NCBI GenBank assembly: GCA_023393235.1
Contig: JAEWMH010000108.1
Location: 1-34,456 of the forward strand
DNA length: 34,456 nucleotides
Direction: 5' to 3'
DNA from: Bacillota bacterium
GTDB taxonomy: Bacteria; Bacillota; Bacilli; Paenibacillales; NBRC-103111
Positions 7,970-15,998 of the stretch are shown here, piece by piece. The notes below the pieces were generated by a model that had not been told where the DNA came from, did not search any database, and saw only the letters and a program-made list of their open reading frames with translations. Position numbers and translations under genes: made by a program. Each line of letters starts with the position of its first letter. Position 1 is the first letter of the stretch.

Positions 7970-8610
7970 CGGTTCCTCCCCCGGGTCAGCTGCCCGATCC
8001 CTGCCAATAACTTATCGTAATAGCTTTGCGAATTGGGAGTCATATCCTCCAAGGTAATCCGCCGCCCGACTTTCTGCGGGGAACGCCCCCATTCATCGTA
8101 TATGATGCCGTGTGCGGATGCGGATTCCACATTCCCCCGGACTAGCTCCTCCCACTCCTTGACAGGGACAGCCAAAAGACCGGAAACCTCCTCCGGCTGC
8201 AGCTTATAAGCCTCCAAAGGCAAGGCGCAGGCATACAGATGGATATAGGAGAACTCCCGGTCAATCCATCCGTCAGGCGAAAAAGTTTCATCTGCGGATA
8301 CACTTGCGAAGAACAGCTCCCGATATGGGACGCCGATTCCTAACTCCTCCTCCAGTTCCCGCACCCCATCCTCCACTTGCTCATCGGCCAGCAGGTGTCC
8401 TGCACTGGATACATCCAGAAGCCCGGGATAGGTATCCTTGTCCTTGTGCCGCAATTGAAGCAGAATTTCCCAACCGGAGCTTCCCTTGCGAAGCACCCAG
8501 CAATGAAAGGTCCGGTGCCACAACCCTTGTGCATGGGCTTCCCGGCGGCTTGCCGTTCCAATATGATTCATATGTTCATCGAAAATATCAAAATATTCAT
8601 CCTGTGCCAT
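7966..8610 (-). CDS. NUDIX hydrolase (IPP isomerase-like/YfcD type)
   Basis: A 214-residue NUDIX protein. The NUDIX box runs from about residue 71 to 93: GHLLADEQ, then a helix with RELEEELGI, which matches the G-x5-E-x7-REUxEExGU rule. The N-terminal EYFDIFDEHMNHIGTASRRE and HRTFHCWVL are typical of the YfcD / isopentenyl-diphosphate-isomerase-like subgroup, which hydrolyses diphosphate compounds of unsettled identity. The ATG at 8610 is preferred over one 33 bases upstream because it has an AAGAGGTGA site and starts at the conserved N-terminus. It ends in a four-base overlap with the HAM1-like gene. Confidence 0.85.
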   Translation of the reverse strand: MAQDEYFDIFDEHMNHIGTASRREAHAQGLWHRTFHCWVLRKGSSGWEILLQLRHKDKDTYPGLLDVSSAGHLLADEQVEDGVRELEEELGIGVPYRELFFASVSADETFSPDGWIDREFSYIHLYACALPLEAYKLQPEEVSGLLAVPVKEWEELVRGNVESASAHGIIYDEWGRSPQKVGRRITLEDMTPNSQSYYDKLLAGIGQLTRGRNR

Positions 8611-8684
8611 GGGACAAGTTTCACCTCTTGCCCATTTTAGCATGTCCCCATGAGCGCTTCCACTCCAGGGAAAAGTCTCTGAGG

Positions 8685-9287
8685 CTAGACCATAGCCGTT
8701 TTCAACAAATTTACATGAAACATCATGTTCGGAAAACGGGTAAACAGCTCACTTTTGATCAGATGTAACTTTCCTTGCCGATTGAGGTAATCAGACAGCT
8801 TCGCTTGTCCGTGATAACGCTCTACGTCCATATAGAATAGCAGTCCACCCGGCTTTAAAAGCTTCTGCAGGTTGTCCAGCACAGGCTCATAGGCTCCGGT
8901 TTCTCTTAATGTGCTGCCGGTTATGCACACCAGATCAAACAGCTGATTCGTTGGGAAAGGCTCCAAAATATCCTGGCAGATCACGATTGAAGGGTTCGGG
9001 TGACCCTCTCGCTTTTGCCGGTAGGCGAAGGTATCGCAGGTTTCCGGATCAATGTCCACACTGGTGAGACGCCCTTTTCCAAGAAGCTTATATCCCAAAA
9101 ATTCATCCCAATCCCCGGCTCCAATGCCAACATTGCATACGGAGCAATCCACAGGAAGAGCTACCTCTTTAATAAACCAATCACGTGTCTCCATCTCTAG
9201 ATACAGATTTACAGGCGACAAATTCCACGGTGCCGCTTCTGCCCCGTACATATCCAGATAAAAATTTAACAGCTTGGCATCATCCAT
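8685..9287 (-). CDS. Class I SAM-dependent methyltransferase
   Basis: A 200-residue methyltransferase with motif I CNVGIGAGDWDEFLGY, the acidic ribose-binding SVDIDPE, and post-motif LLKPGGLLFYMDVERY. A longer reading back to 9455 would run antisense through the promoter and start region of the divergent aldo/keto reductase. The ATG at 9287 with GGGAGAG about eight bases upstream begins with MDDAKLLNFYLDMYG and is chosen. The substrate is unknown. The gene lies 74 bases before the NUDIX gene on the same strand and may share its transcript. Confidence 0.8.
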   Translation of the reverse strand: MDDAKLLNFYLDMYGAEAAPWNLSPVNLYLEMETRDWFIKEVALPVDCSVCNVGIGAGDWDEFLGYKLLGKGRLTSVDIDPETCDTFAYRQKREGHPNPSIVICQDILEPFPTNQLFDLVCITGSTLRETGAYEPVLDNLQKLLKPGGLLFYMDVERYHGQAKLSDYLNRQGKLHLIKSELFTRFPNMMFHVNLLKTAMV

Positions 9288-9432
9288 CTTTTTTCTCTCC
9301 CATGTATGTAAAGTGAAGTTTCCCTTACTTACCTCAACGTAACCTAGTAATAATGTTTTCAGTACTTTTAAAATGGGGCCAAGTGGGCTAGGATGGAAGA
9401 GTATGCCGATCACTATGAAGGAGGAATGTTCC

Positions 9433-10377
9433 GTGCAATACCGCAAATTGGGCAAAACCGGATTAAAGGTAAGCGAGATCAGTCTGGGCAGCTGGCTGAC
9501 CTACGGAGGCTATGTGGAGAAGGAAAATGCGGTGCAGTCCATCCATAAAGCCTATGAGCTGGGAATCAATTTTTTCGATACGGCCAATGCGTATGAACGT
9601 GGAGAAGCGGAAAAGGTTGTAGGCGATGCGCTCCGCACTTATAGAAGAGAAAGCTACGTTCTGGCGACCAAGGTGTTCTGGCCGATGGGCGACAGCCCCA
9701 ATGACCGCGGCTTGTCCCGCAAGCATGTGTTTGAGCAGCTGCATGCCAGCCTCCGTCGTCTGGGCACGGATTATGTGGATATTTACTACTGCCACCGCTT
9801 CGACCCGGAAACCCCGGTGGAGGAAACCCTCCGCACCATCGACGATCTGGTAACCCAAGGCAAAATCCTGTATGCAGGCGTCAGTGAATGGACCGCCGTT
9901 CAGATGGCCGAGGCGCTGGCTGTAGCAGACAAGTACCTGTTGGACCGCATTGTGGTGAACCAGCCGGTATACAACATGTTCAACCGATATATTGAAAAGG
10001 ATATTATTCCACTGGGCGAGTCCAAGGGAATCGGCCAGGTGGTATTCTCGCCGCTGGCGCAGGGCCTGTTAAGCGGCAAGTACACCTCCCTGTCGGATAT
10101 TCCCGCAGACAGCAGGGCGGCCAAGCTGGAGAACATGCGCAAGGGGCTGACCGAGGAGAAAATCACCAAGGTTGTGGAGCTTACCGCTATTGCCAAGGAG
10201 CTGAACATTACCGTGGCGCAGCTGGCGCTGGCCTGGATCCTGCGTCAGCCTAACGTAGCCAGCGCTCTGGTAGGCGCAAGCCGTCCGCAGCAGGTCGTAG
10301 AGAATGCGGCAGCCTCCGGCATCACTCTGGCACCGGAGATTCTGGAAAAAATCGAGAGCATTCTGGCCGCCAATTAA
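9433..10377 (+). CDS. Aldo/keto reductase (Kv-beta-like group)
   Basis: A 314-residue NADPH-dependent oxidoreductase with the TIM-barrel AKR catalytic tetrad: D49 (FFDTANAY), Y54, K80 (LATKV) and H121 (YYCHR). The C-terminal coenzyme-binding part has FSPLAQGLLSGKY and ALVGASRPQQV. The overall pattern, with SLGSWLTYGG near the start, is closest to the Kv-beta/YghZ-like group. The start is taken as GTG at 9433 because GAAGGAGG precedes it and MQYRKLGKTGL is the standard beginning; the ATG codons at 9373 and 9403 have poorer context. Its 3' region contains a copy of the 183-bp palindromic element and then a terminator. The physiological substrate is not evident. Confidence 0.9.
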   Translation: MQYRKLGKTGLKVSEISLGSWLTYGGYVEKENAVQSIHKAYELGINFFDTANAYERGEAEKVVGDALRTYRRESYVLATKVFWPMGDSPNDRGLSRKHVFEQLHASLRRLGTDYVDIYYCHRFDPETPVEETLRTIDDLVTQGKILYAGVSEWTAVQMAEALAVADKYLLDRIVVNQPVYNMFNRYIEKDIIPLGESKGIGQVVFSPLAQGLLSGKYTSLSDIPADSRAAKLENMRKGLTEEKITKVVELTAIAKELNITVAQLALAWILRQPNVASALVGASRPQQVVENAAASGITLAPEILEKIESILAAN

Positions 10378-10387
10378 TGAACCCGAT

Positions 10388-10439
10388 CCGTTACCCACGG
10401 ATTAGACGATTGATAATGCGCCCTCCCTTTGGGTAACGG
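10388..10439. repeat. 9-bp inverted repeat CCGTTACCC / GGGTAACGG
   Basis: CCGTTACCC at 10388-10396 is matched by its exact complement at 10431-10439, with a 34-base loop. It lies directly after the aldo/keto reductase stop and its right arm runs into the first core of the palindromic element. It may be a part of that element's left border. Confidence 0.5.
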
Positions 10440-10617
10440 ACCTAGGCTCCGCTATTTCAAGCAAAAACGGCGTTTTGTCATCTTAACGGACTGACGTTCC
10501 GCTAATTGGCCAGAAACGGCCCATTAAGGCTCCCGGATGCATCAATAAGGCCTTCTGTGTCCGCGAAGCTTACTGAAAGCCGGCTATTGGCATCTATAAC
10601 GTCTCCTCAGTCCGTTA
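10434..10617. repeat. Palindromic intergenic element, copy 1 (184 bp)
   Basis: Two forward copies of a 24-nt core (TAACGGACctaggctCCGCT-type) begin at 10434 and 10484, 50 bp apart. Two reverse copies begin, read on the minus strand, at 10566 (weaker, TCGCGGAC form) and 10617. The whole is an imperfect inverted repeat with 74-bp arms and a 35- to 36-bp loop. It lies in the probable 3' untranslated region of the aldo/keto reductase, before the terminator at 10640. One extra base makes this copy 184 bp; the other three measure 183. Confidence 0.75.
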
Positions 10618-10639
10618 CCGCGGACTCCCTGTAAAGCAG

Positions 10640-10679
10640 AAAGCCTGTTCAGCCTTCAATGGCCGGACAGGCTTTTATA
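10640..10679 (+). terminator. Intrinsic terminator downstream of aldo/keto reductase
   Basis: A stem of AAAGCCTGT (10640-10648) with ACAGGCTTT (10667-10675) is followed by TTAT. It lies 263 bases after the gene, beyond the palindromic element. The remaining bases to 10788 hold a weak CACAT/ATGTG hairpin and nothing else I can name. Confidence 0.65.
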
Positions 10680-10788
10680 CCCCAATAAAGCACACATCAG
10701 CCGCTTTTCCCAGCGAAAAAACGGCCAAATGTGCCTCAATAAAGATAATCAAGCGCTTACATGAATATATTTAATGTAGTTAACCAAA

Positions 10789-11301
10789 CTATTTAATGGC
10801 ATAAAGAATATCGAAATCAAAAGCTTCGATGCTCTCCGCCGGTATTTCGAACGGGTTCACAGGCTTCAACCGGTTAGCCTCCACGGTCCATGCGCCCTCG
10901 GAATTGTCGATGGTACAGCCCTCACGGACGGCCCATTCCCGCAATTCCCCGTACATCCGGTACATCTCCTCCTTGCCTCCCACGCACGGCGCAGCCACAT
11001 AACGCCTGGAGGGAATGGTTACCTGCTCCACCTGCTCCGGCAGATCCTCGAAGCTCTTCACCTGCACCCCTACCCACAGGGTATGGTTATCGCCGTTGCC
11101 CTGCCCTTCCAGCCCCCACTGCGGATAAATAACATACCCGATGGAGTCGTTGACAATCAGGGATTTGTGATCCGCTAGCGCGGCCTGAAGCTCCTGCCAT
11201 GCCCGTCTCACGTCCTTGCCCAACTGAAAATCCGCAAACGTCCCCTCAGCCCTGAGCACCGCCAATTGCAACTGATCCTTTGCTACAACAGTCGCTTCCA
11301 T
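10789..11301 (-). CDS. Stand-alone GyrI-like/AraC effector-binding domain protein
   Basis: A 170-residue protein that looks like the bacterial regulator effector-binding (GyrI-like) domain without a DNA-binding part. It has LAVLRAEGTFADF at the start, a central LWVGVQVKSFEDLPEQVEQV and the IPSRRYVAAPCVGGKEEM segment typical of the fold. Such lone domains bind small hydrophobic or cationic molecules, or sequester gyrase as SbmC/GyrI does; which applies here cannot be told. The ATG is preceded by AGGAGGG. The gene is monocistronic: a terminator for the upstream nirC lies just before it. Confidence 0.65.
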   Translation of the reverse strand: MEATVVAKDQLQLAVLRAEGTFADFQLGKDVRRAWQELQAALADHKSLIVNDSIGYVIYPQWGLEGQGNGDNHTLWVGVQVKSFEDLPEQVEQVTIPSRRYVAAPCVGGKEEMYRMYGELREWAVREGCTIDNSEGAWTVEANRLKPVNPFEIPAESIEAFDFDILYAIK

Positions 11302-11385
11302 TTTATCCCTCCTTTTTTTCTCCTCTATTATGATCCTTTCCCAGGTGCGCCGTCAAGAAAACTGCCTTTTCTTTATTATGGAAAA

Positions 11386-11413
11386 AAAGCCCTTCCTCAT
11401 TCGGAAGAGCTTT
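11386..11413 (-). terminator. Intrinsic terminator of the nirBDC operon
   Basis: Read on the minus strand: AAAGCTCTTCC, a six-base loop, GGAAGGGCTTT and then a run of T. It starts eight bases after the nirC stop. Confidence 0.85.
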
Positions 11414-11420
11414 GTGCCGG

Positions 11421-12215
11421 TTAAACGTCTAGTTTTTTGGGTCCGATCCGGACAGGGGTCACGAACCAGTACATCATAGCCAGGAAAACAATGCCGCCCA
11501 CCATATTTCCCAGTGTGACGGGAATCATATTATGGAACCAGCCTGCAAGAGATACGGTTTCCGGATGGGGCAGAACCAAAGCCAGCCCCAGCACCGTCAT
11601 ATTGGCAATGCTGTGCTCGTAGCCGGAGGCGATGAAGCCGAAGAGCATCCACCAGATCAGGATCAGCTTGGCTGAATCGCTTTTCGCCCGCATGGAGGTC
11701 CAGATGGCCAGGCAGACGAACCAGTTACAGAGAATGCCGCGGAAGAAAGCCTGCCAGAAGGGAATCGCCATTTTTTTGGCCGCCGTGGCCATCAGCAGAT
11801 GATCCGCTTTGATGCCGTTAAACAGCCCGGAGCCCTTGACCAGCATCACCAGCACCATCGCCCCGATCAGATTGCCCAGGAAGCACCAGAACCAGTTCTT
11901 CCAGGTATCCCGCCAGCGGGTGGCGCCTGTAAGCGAGCTTAGAGTGAAGATCATATTATTCCCGGTAAACAGCTCCGCTCCTGCAAAAATAACCAGAGTC
12001 AACGCCACGCCGAAGCTGGCGCCCATTACCAATGAGGTGACAGGTGATTTGATGGCGAAAAGCGGCGCCCCTACGGAGAAAATCAGAATGATGCCAAGTC
12101 CCACATAGGCGCCGGCCAGACCCGCGGCAATCAGATACCGCAGCAGGCTTTCATCCATTAGCTTTTTGCGCTTTAAAGCCGAATCCACTACCGTTTCAAT
12201 CGATTCACGGTACAT
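11421..12215 (-). CDS. nirC: Formate/nitrite channel family protein, probable nitrite transporter
   Basis: A 264-residue membrane protein with six predicted helices of the FocA/NirC family. Diagnostic segments are GAELFTGNNM (first half-helix signature), GYEHSIANM, which contains the pore histidine, and LGNMVGG near the end. Family members are pentameric channels for nitrite, formate or hydrosulphide. Its place directly after nirB and nirD (15-base gap) argues for nitrite, either import for reduction or export of excess. The start ATG has AAGGGGG upstream. The substrate is inferred from context. Confidence 0.88.
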   Translation of the reverse strand: MYRESIETVVDSALKRKKLMDESLLRYLIAAGLAGAYVGLGIILIFSVGAPLFAIKSPVTSLVMGASFGVALTLVIFAGAELFTGNNMIFTLSSLTGATRWRDTWKNWFWCFLGNLIGAMVLVMLVKGSGLFNGIKADHLLMATAAKKMAIPFWQAFFRGILCNWFVCLAIWTSMRAKSDSAKLILIWWMLFGFIASGYEHSIANMTVLGLALVLPHPETVSLAGWFHNMIPVTLGNMVGGIVFLAMMYWFVTPVRIGPKKLDV

Positions 12216-12230
12216 ACGCGCTGCCCCCTT

Positions 12231-12557
12231 TTATCGGCTGTCCATTCCGATGTTGACTTTGCCCGCTTCCACCAACACGGGATAGACCTTCACTTGGCCG
12301 TTATCGGGAGCCTGCACTTCCCCTGTCAGCAGACTGATCTTCCAATCATACAGCGGATCATACAGATACTCGCCGCTGACCATACCCTCGCTGATAATCC
12401 CGCCCTTACGGTGAGGGCTGCGGTTCTCCAGCGCCACGATCCGTCCGTCTGTCAGACGGAACACGACAATTTCCTCTTCGCCTGCTTGCACCCGGACTCC
12501 GATCCGGCTGGGAAACCGCTCCACGGGGCCGATTTCCACATACGTCATCTCTGCCAT
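12231..12557 (-). CDS. nirD: Nitrite reductase small subunit (Rieske fold lacking cluster ligands)
   Basis: A 108-residue NirD-type protein with the Rieske fold. The two ligand loops are recognisable but altered: ENRSPH has S47 where the first Cys would be, with H49 kept, and YDPLYDW has D67 and Y70 in place of the second Cys and His. The protein therefore cannot bind a [2Fe-2S] cluster in the usual way and probably acts as a structural subunit, as known for enterobacterial NirD. The ATG at 12557, with AAGGGGAG upstream, is preferred to a TTG at 12578. It lies 30 bases after nirB. Confidence 0.87.
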   Translation of the reverse strand: MAEMTYVEIGPVERFPSRIGVRVQAGEEEIVVFRLTDGRIVALENRSPHRKGGIISEGMVSGEYLYDPLYDWKISLLTGEVQAPDNGQVKVYPVLVEAGKVNIGMDSR

Positions 12558-12587
12558 TGCTCTTCTCCCCTTTGTCAAAAATCGATC

Positions 12588-15041
12588 TTACGACTGGTGT
12601 ACAGCCACATTCTCATACAGAGATTGCTGCAGGCCGCTGTCGGTGCGCACCTTCATCCAGGGGTCCTCCACCTGGGCAAGGGCCAGCTCCACCCGCTCCA
12701 CAAGGGTTTGACGGGAATCAAGGTTATCTACAACGGCTTCGCGGATAACGTCGAGACCAATCCGTTCCACCCATTCGCTGGTCCGTTCACCGAACTTGCC
12801 AGTTTCCCGGTAATACTGGATGTACGCGCCGCAAATGGCTACCAGTTCTTCATCGGTTTTGACCTTGCAGAGAAGATCGGCTCCTCTCAGCTTAATGCCG
12901 CCGTTGCCGCCGACGAAGATATCCCAGCCCCCGTCATTGCCTACTACGCCGAAATCCTTGGTCCCGGATTCCGCACAGTTACGGGGACAGCCGTTAACCG
13001 CCATCTTGAACTTGGCCGGCATCCACAGCCGTTCGAATTTCTTCTCCAGCTCGATGCCTACCCCGATGGAATCCTGGGTGCCGAAGCGGCAGAAGCGGTT
13101 GCCGACGCAGGTTTTTACAGTACGCAGTGACTTGGCGTAGCCGTAACCGGAAGGCATATCCAGCTCCTCCCATACCTTCGGTAGGTCCTCCTTCTTCACA
13201 CCCAGCAGGTCCAAACGCTGGCCGCCGGTTACCTTGACCATCTTCACATCATATTTCTCTGCCACTTGGGCGATTTTCTTCAGTTCCGAAGGGCTGGTTA
13301 CACCTCCATACATCCGCGGGATCACACTGAAGGTGCCGTCCTTCTGGATATTGGCGTGAAGCCGTTCATTGACAAACCGGGATTCCCGTTCGTCCTCGTA
13401 CTCCTCCGGCCAGATCATGCCCAGGTAGTAATTCAAGGCCGGCCGACACTTGGAGCAGCCTTCGGGCTCATGCCATTCCAACACGTTCATCACTTCACGG
13501 ACAGAATGCAGACCTTTTTCCCGGATAGCCGCTACGATTTCTTCCCGGCTCTTGTCAGTGCAGCCGCAGATACCTGCCTTAGCAGGGGCGCCTGCTGCGT
13601 AATTGGCTCCCAACGCGGAGGCCAAAAGCGCCTCTACCATCGGCTTGCAGCCGCCGCAGGAACGGGTAGCTCCCGTATGCTGCTTGATTTCGTCCACGCT
13701 GGCCCAGCCATCGTTCTTGATACCGTTCAAAATCACGCCTTTGGTTACGCCGCTGCACCCACAGACAATATCGCTGTCAGCCATGGCATCTACCGCGCTG
13801 GTTTTGCTGCCGCCGCCACAGCAGCCGCCGCCTCCCATCAAGGCTTGGTGAATGTCCTCCGTCATCTCCGCCTGCTCCGCAGACCAGCGGGCCAGACGAA
13901 CGGATTCAGCCACATCACCGAACAGCACACCCCCGACAATGGCATTGCCCCGAAGAAGGATTTTCTTGTAGATTTTTTTCCAGGGGTCATGAACAGTTAA
14001 GGCAGTCAGCCCTGGCGCATCCAGAAACTCACCGGCAGAGAATACGTCCACACCGGAAACCTTCAGCTTCGTGGAAATGCTGGAACCGGTGTATGGTGCC
14101 GCCTCGATTCCGCAGAGCAGCTTCGCCAATACGGCTCCCTGTTCATAAAGCGGGGCCACCAGACCATAGCACATGCCGCGGTGTTCATTGCATTCCCCTA
14201 CGGCATAGATGCCTTCAAATTCTGTACGCATATAATCGTCGACCAGAATGCCGCGGTTCACCGGAATGCCGCTGGCTTGGGCCAACTCGGCATTGGGCTT
14301 GATCCCGGCAGCCATCACGACGAAATCCGTCTCCAGCACACTGCCGTCAGCGAAGCGGATTCCGGTTACACGGCTGTCTCCCAGCAGCTCCGAGGTTTGC
14401 GCCTGCATGAAGAAGGATAAACCTTGGGCTTGCATCTCGGACTTCAGCATTTCCGCTGAAATAGGGTCCAGCTGGCGTTCCATCAGCCGGTCCATGAGGT
14501 GGATGACGGTAACCTCCATGCCCAGCTCCTTCAAGCCACGAGCTGCTTCCAGACCCAACAAGCCGCCTCCGATTACAGCCGCTTTGCGGTACGACTTGGC
14601 TGCCTGCATCATGTCCTCGCAATCCTGGATGCTGCGGAAGCCTACAACCCCTTCCTTGTCTGCGCCAGGCACCGGAAGAATAAACGGCTTGGAGCCGGTG
14701 GCAAGAATCAGCTTGTCATATTCCACAGCTTCCCCATTATCCAGACGCACCAGCTTGGCAGCGGTATCGATGTGCTCTGCTTTGGTGCCGGTGAAGAGGC
14801 GGATGCCGTTCTCCACGTACCATTCCAGCGGGTTCAGAATTATATCCGGCAGCGCCTTGCTTCCCTCAAGCACATAGGAAAGCTGGATCCGGTTGTAATT
14901 GGGATGCGGCTCTTCGCCGATAACGGTGATCTCATACTGCTGCGGTTGGAGCTTGAGAATTTGTTCAATAACGTTCATGCCGGCCATTCCGTTGCCGACA
15001 AGAACCAGTTTTTCTTTACGGAGATTATTATTTGCAGTCAT
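12588..15041 (-). CDS. nirB: NAD(P)H-dependent nitrite reductase large subunit
   Basis: An 817-residue enzyme that reduces nitrite to ammonium in the cytoplasm. It starts with an FAD-binding half (LVLVGNGMAGMNVIEQIL) and has a second dinucleotide fold (AAVIGGGLLGLEAARGLKEL). Two BFD-like [2Fe-2S] regions follow: CGCSGVTKG with RSCGGCK, and CGCTDKS with EGCSKCRPAL. The C-terminal sulphite/nitrite reductase half carries the sirohaem and [4Fe-4S] ligands C645, C651, C685 and C689 (TCVGNRFC, NGCPRNC). A GGCCGGCC-like run MGGGGCCGGGS (about 410-420) sits just before the first BFD region. The ATG at 15041 is chosen over one 18 bases upstream for its GGAGAGGAG site. It heads nirB-nirD-nirC; a Fnr-type palindrome lies about 55 bases upstream. 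No sirohaem synthesis gene is in the window. Confidence 0.95.
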   Translation of the reverse strand: MTANNNLRKEKLVLVGNGMAGMNVIEQILKLQPQQYEITVIGEEPHPNYNRIQLSYVLEGSKALPDIILNPLEWYVENGIRLFTGTKAEHIDTAAKLVRLDNGEAVEYDKLILATGSKPFILPVPGADKEGVVGFRSIQDCEDMMQAAKSYRKAAVIGGGLLGLEAARGLKELGMEVTVIHLMDRLMERQLDPISAEMLKSEMQAQGLSFFMQAQTSELLGDSRVTGIRFADGSVLETDFVVMAAGIKPNAELAQASGIPVNRGILVDDYMRTEFEGIYAVGECNEHRGMCYGLVAPLYEQGAVLAKLLCGIEAAPYTGSSISTKLKVSGVDVFSAGEFLDAPGLTALTVHDPWKKIYKKILLRGNAIVGGVLFGDVAESVRLARWSAEQAEMTEDIHQALMGGGGCCGGGSKTSAVDAMADSDIVCGCSGVTKGVILNGIKNDGWASVDEIKQHTGATRSCGGCKPMVEALLASALGANYAAGAPAKAGICGCTDKSREEIVAAIREKGLHSVREVMNVLEWHEPEGCSKCRPALNYYLGMIWPEEYEDERESRFVNERLHANIQKDGTFSVIPRMYGGVTSPSELKKIAQVAEKYDVKMVKVTGGQRLDLLGVKKEDLPKVWEELDMPSGYGYAKSLRTVKTCVGNRFCRFGTQDSIGVGIELEKKFERLWMPAKFKMAVNGCPRNCAESGTKDFGVVGNDGGWDIFVGGNGGIKLRGADLLCKVKTDEELVAICGAYIQYYRETGKFGERTSEWVERIGLDVIREAVVDNLDSRQTLVERVELALAQVEDPWMKVRTDSGLQQSLYENVAVHQS

Positions 15042-15095
15042 GGTTAGGCTCCTCTCCATTTTTCCCGAAGCTTTTTTTGAACCGGCGGTTAATTA

Positions 15096-15111
15096 CGTGA
15101 AATTGTTCACA
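15096..15111 (-). promoter_or_regulatory. Fnr/Crp-type palindrome upstream of nirB
   Basis: On the minus strand the site reads TGTGA-ACAATT-TCACG, one base from the TGTGA-N6-TCACA consensus known for Bacillus Fnr (and for Crp). Its centre is 62 bases from the nirB start codon. Oxygen-limited activation of nitrite reduction would be a natural role. I see no convincing -10 at the exact class II distance, so the promoter position is open. Confidence 0.6.
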
Positions 15112-15154
15112 TACCTGCCTGCAAGCTTCTTTGGATCATCTATTGGTTAATCAG

Positions 15155-15199
15155 ATTATAATAAATCCAAATAAAAAAATCGGTAACCGTTGTTACCGA
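15155..15199 (-). promoter_or_regulatory. Second candidate nirB promoter with an 8-bp operator-like inverted repeat
   Basis: A perfect inverted repeat TCGGTAAC-CGTT-GTTACCGA occupies 15180-15199. On the minus strand it is followed by seven T and then a TATAAT at 15160-15155. The repeat overlaps where a -35 would lie, which suggests an operator. It could instead be an intrinsic terminator on the minus strand (stem plus T run), but no minus-strand gene lies upstream for it to end. The rest of the 314-base gap (15200-15355) is AT-rich and holds the maa upstream region with a possible TAAAAT -10 near 15313. Confidence 0.4.
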
Positions 15200-15355
15200 G
15201 TTTCCAAGCTATTTGATGAAAATATATGTTGGGGGAAATAATAATTTTTTAAGAGAACGCACAAATCGGTGAAATCGCCTTTCTCTCCCGAGGAATCTGC
15301 CGTTTCTTGTGGTAAAATAGAAGCTGTTACACACTTCACGGAAGGGAACATCCAT

Positions 15356-15922
15356 ATGTCCGTCAAAACCGAAAAAGAAAAGATGCTCGCCGGAGAGCTC
15401 TATAATGCGGCCGATCCGGTGCTGACCCAGGACAGGCTCCAAGCACGGAGACTGACCCGGCTCTTCAACCAGACCCTCGAGTCCGAAACCAGACAGCGTA
15501 AAGCGCTGCTGAAGGATCTGCTTGGGTCCACAGGCAGCCAGATTTATATCGAACCCGACTTCCGCTGCGATTATGGCTACAATATTCATGTGGGCGAGAA
15601 TTTCTACGCCAACTTCGATTGTGTGTTCCTGGACGTTTGCGAAATCCGCATCGGAGACAACTGCCTGCTTGGACCCAGTGTCCATATATACACCGCGGGC
15701 CATCCCCTGCAGGCGGACCTCCGCAATACAGGCGCCGAATTCGGCAAACCCGTCACCATTGGCAGCAATGTTTGGATCGGCGGCCGCGTAGTGATTAACC
15801 CCGGCATTACCATCGGCAATAACGTGGTGATTGCCTCCGGTTCGGTGGTTACCAAGGATGTCCCGGACAACGTCGTGATCGGCGGCAATCCGGCGCGGGT
15901 GATCAAACAAGTGGACGAATAA
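15356..15922 (+). CDS. maa: Maltose/galactoside O-acetyltransferase
   Basis: A 188-residue left-handed beta-helix acetyltransferase. The N-terminal helical cap (KEKMLAGELYNAADPVLTQDR) is the Mac domain of maltose acetyltransferases. The hexapeptide-repeat part includes NFYANFDCVFLDV, the catalytic-His loop YTAGHPLQADLR, and GSNVWIGGRVVINPGITIGNNVVIASGSVV-type repeats (shown in pieces: GSNVWIGG, NPGITIGNNV, ASGSVVTKDV). It transfers acetyl from acetyl-CoA to sugars, perhaps as detoxification. An upstream in-frame start exists, but the ATG at 15356 has GGAAGGGA and matches the family start. It faces the HIT gene across a shared terminator. Confidence 0.9.
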   Translation: MSVKTEKEKMLAGELYNAADPVLTQDRLQARRLTRLFNQTLESETRQRKALLKDLLGSTGSQIYIEPDFRCDYGYNIHVGENFYANFDCVFLDVCEIRIGDNCLLGPSVHIYTAGHPLQADLRNTGAEFGKPVTIGSNVWIGGRVVINPGITIGNNVVIASGSVVTKDVPDNVVIGGNPARVIKQVDE

Positions 15923-15946
15923 AACCACATTGACCCGCCACCAACA

Positions 15947-15983
15947 CAAAAGAGCCCCGAGGGATTCCCCGAGGCTCCTTTTG
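15947..15983. terminator. Bidirectional terminator between maa and HIT gene
   Basis: AAAAGAGCC (15948-15956) pairs imperfectly with GGCTCCTTTT (15973-15982), with an inner GGG/CCC pairing around ATT. It lies between the two convergent genes. Confidence 0.7.
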
Positions 15984-15998
15984 GCGTTGTGCCGCCGT

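Noticed and set aside
10434..10617. The 24-nt cores as plain transcription terminators
   Set aside because: No T run follows the stems, and separate intrinsic terminators exist next to copies 1, 3 and 4.
15209..15949. 246-codon reverse frame opposite the maltose acetyltransferase
   Set aside because: Shadow of the hexapeptide-repeat gene; the His/Ala-rich translation mirrors the repeats.
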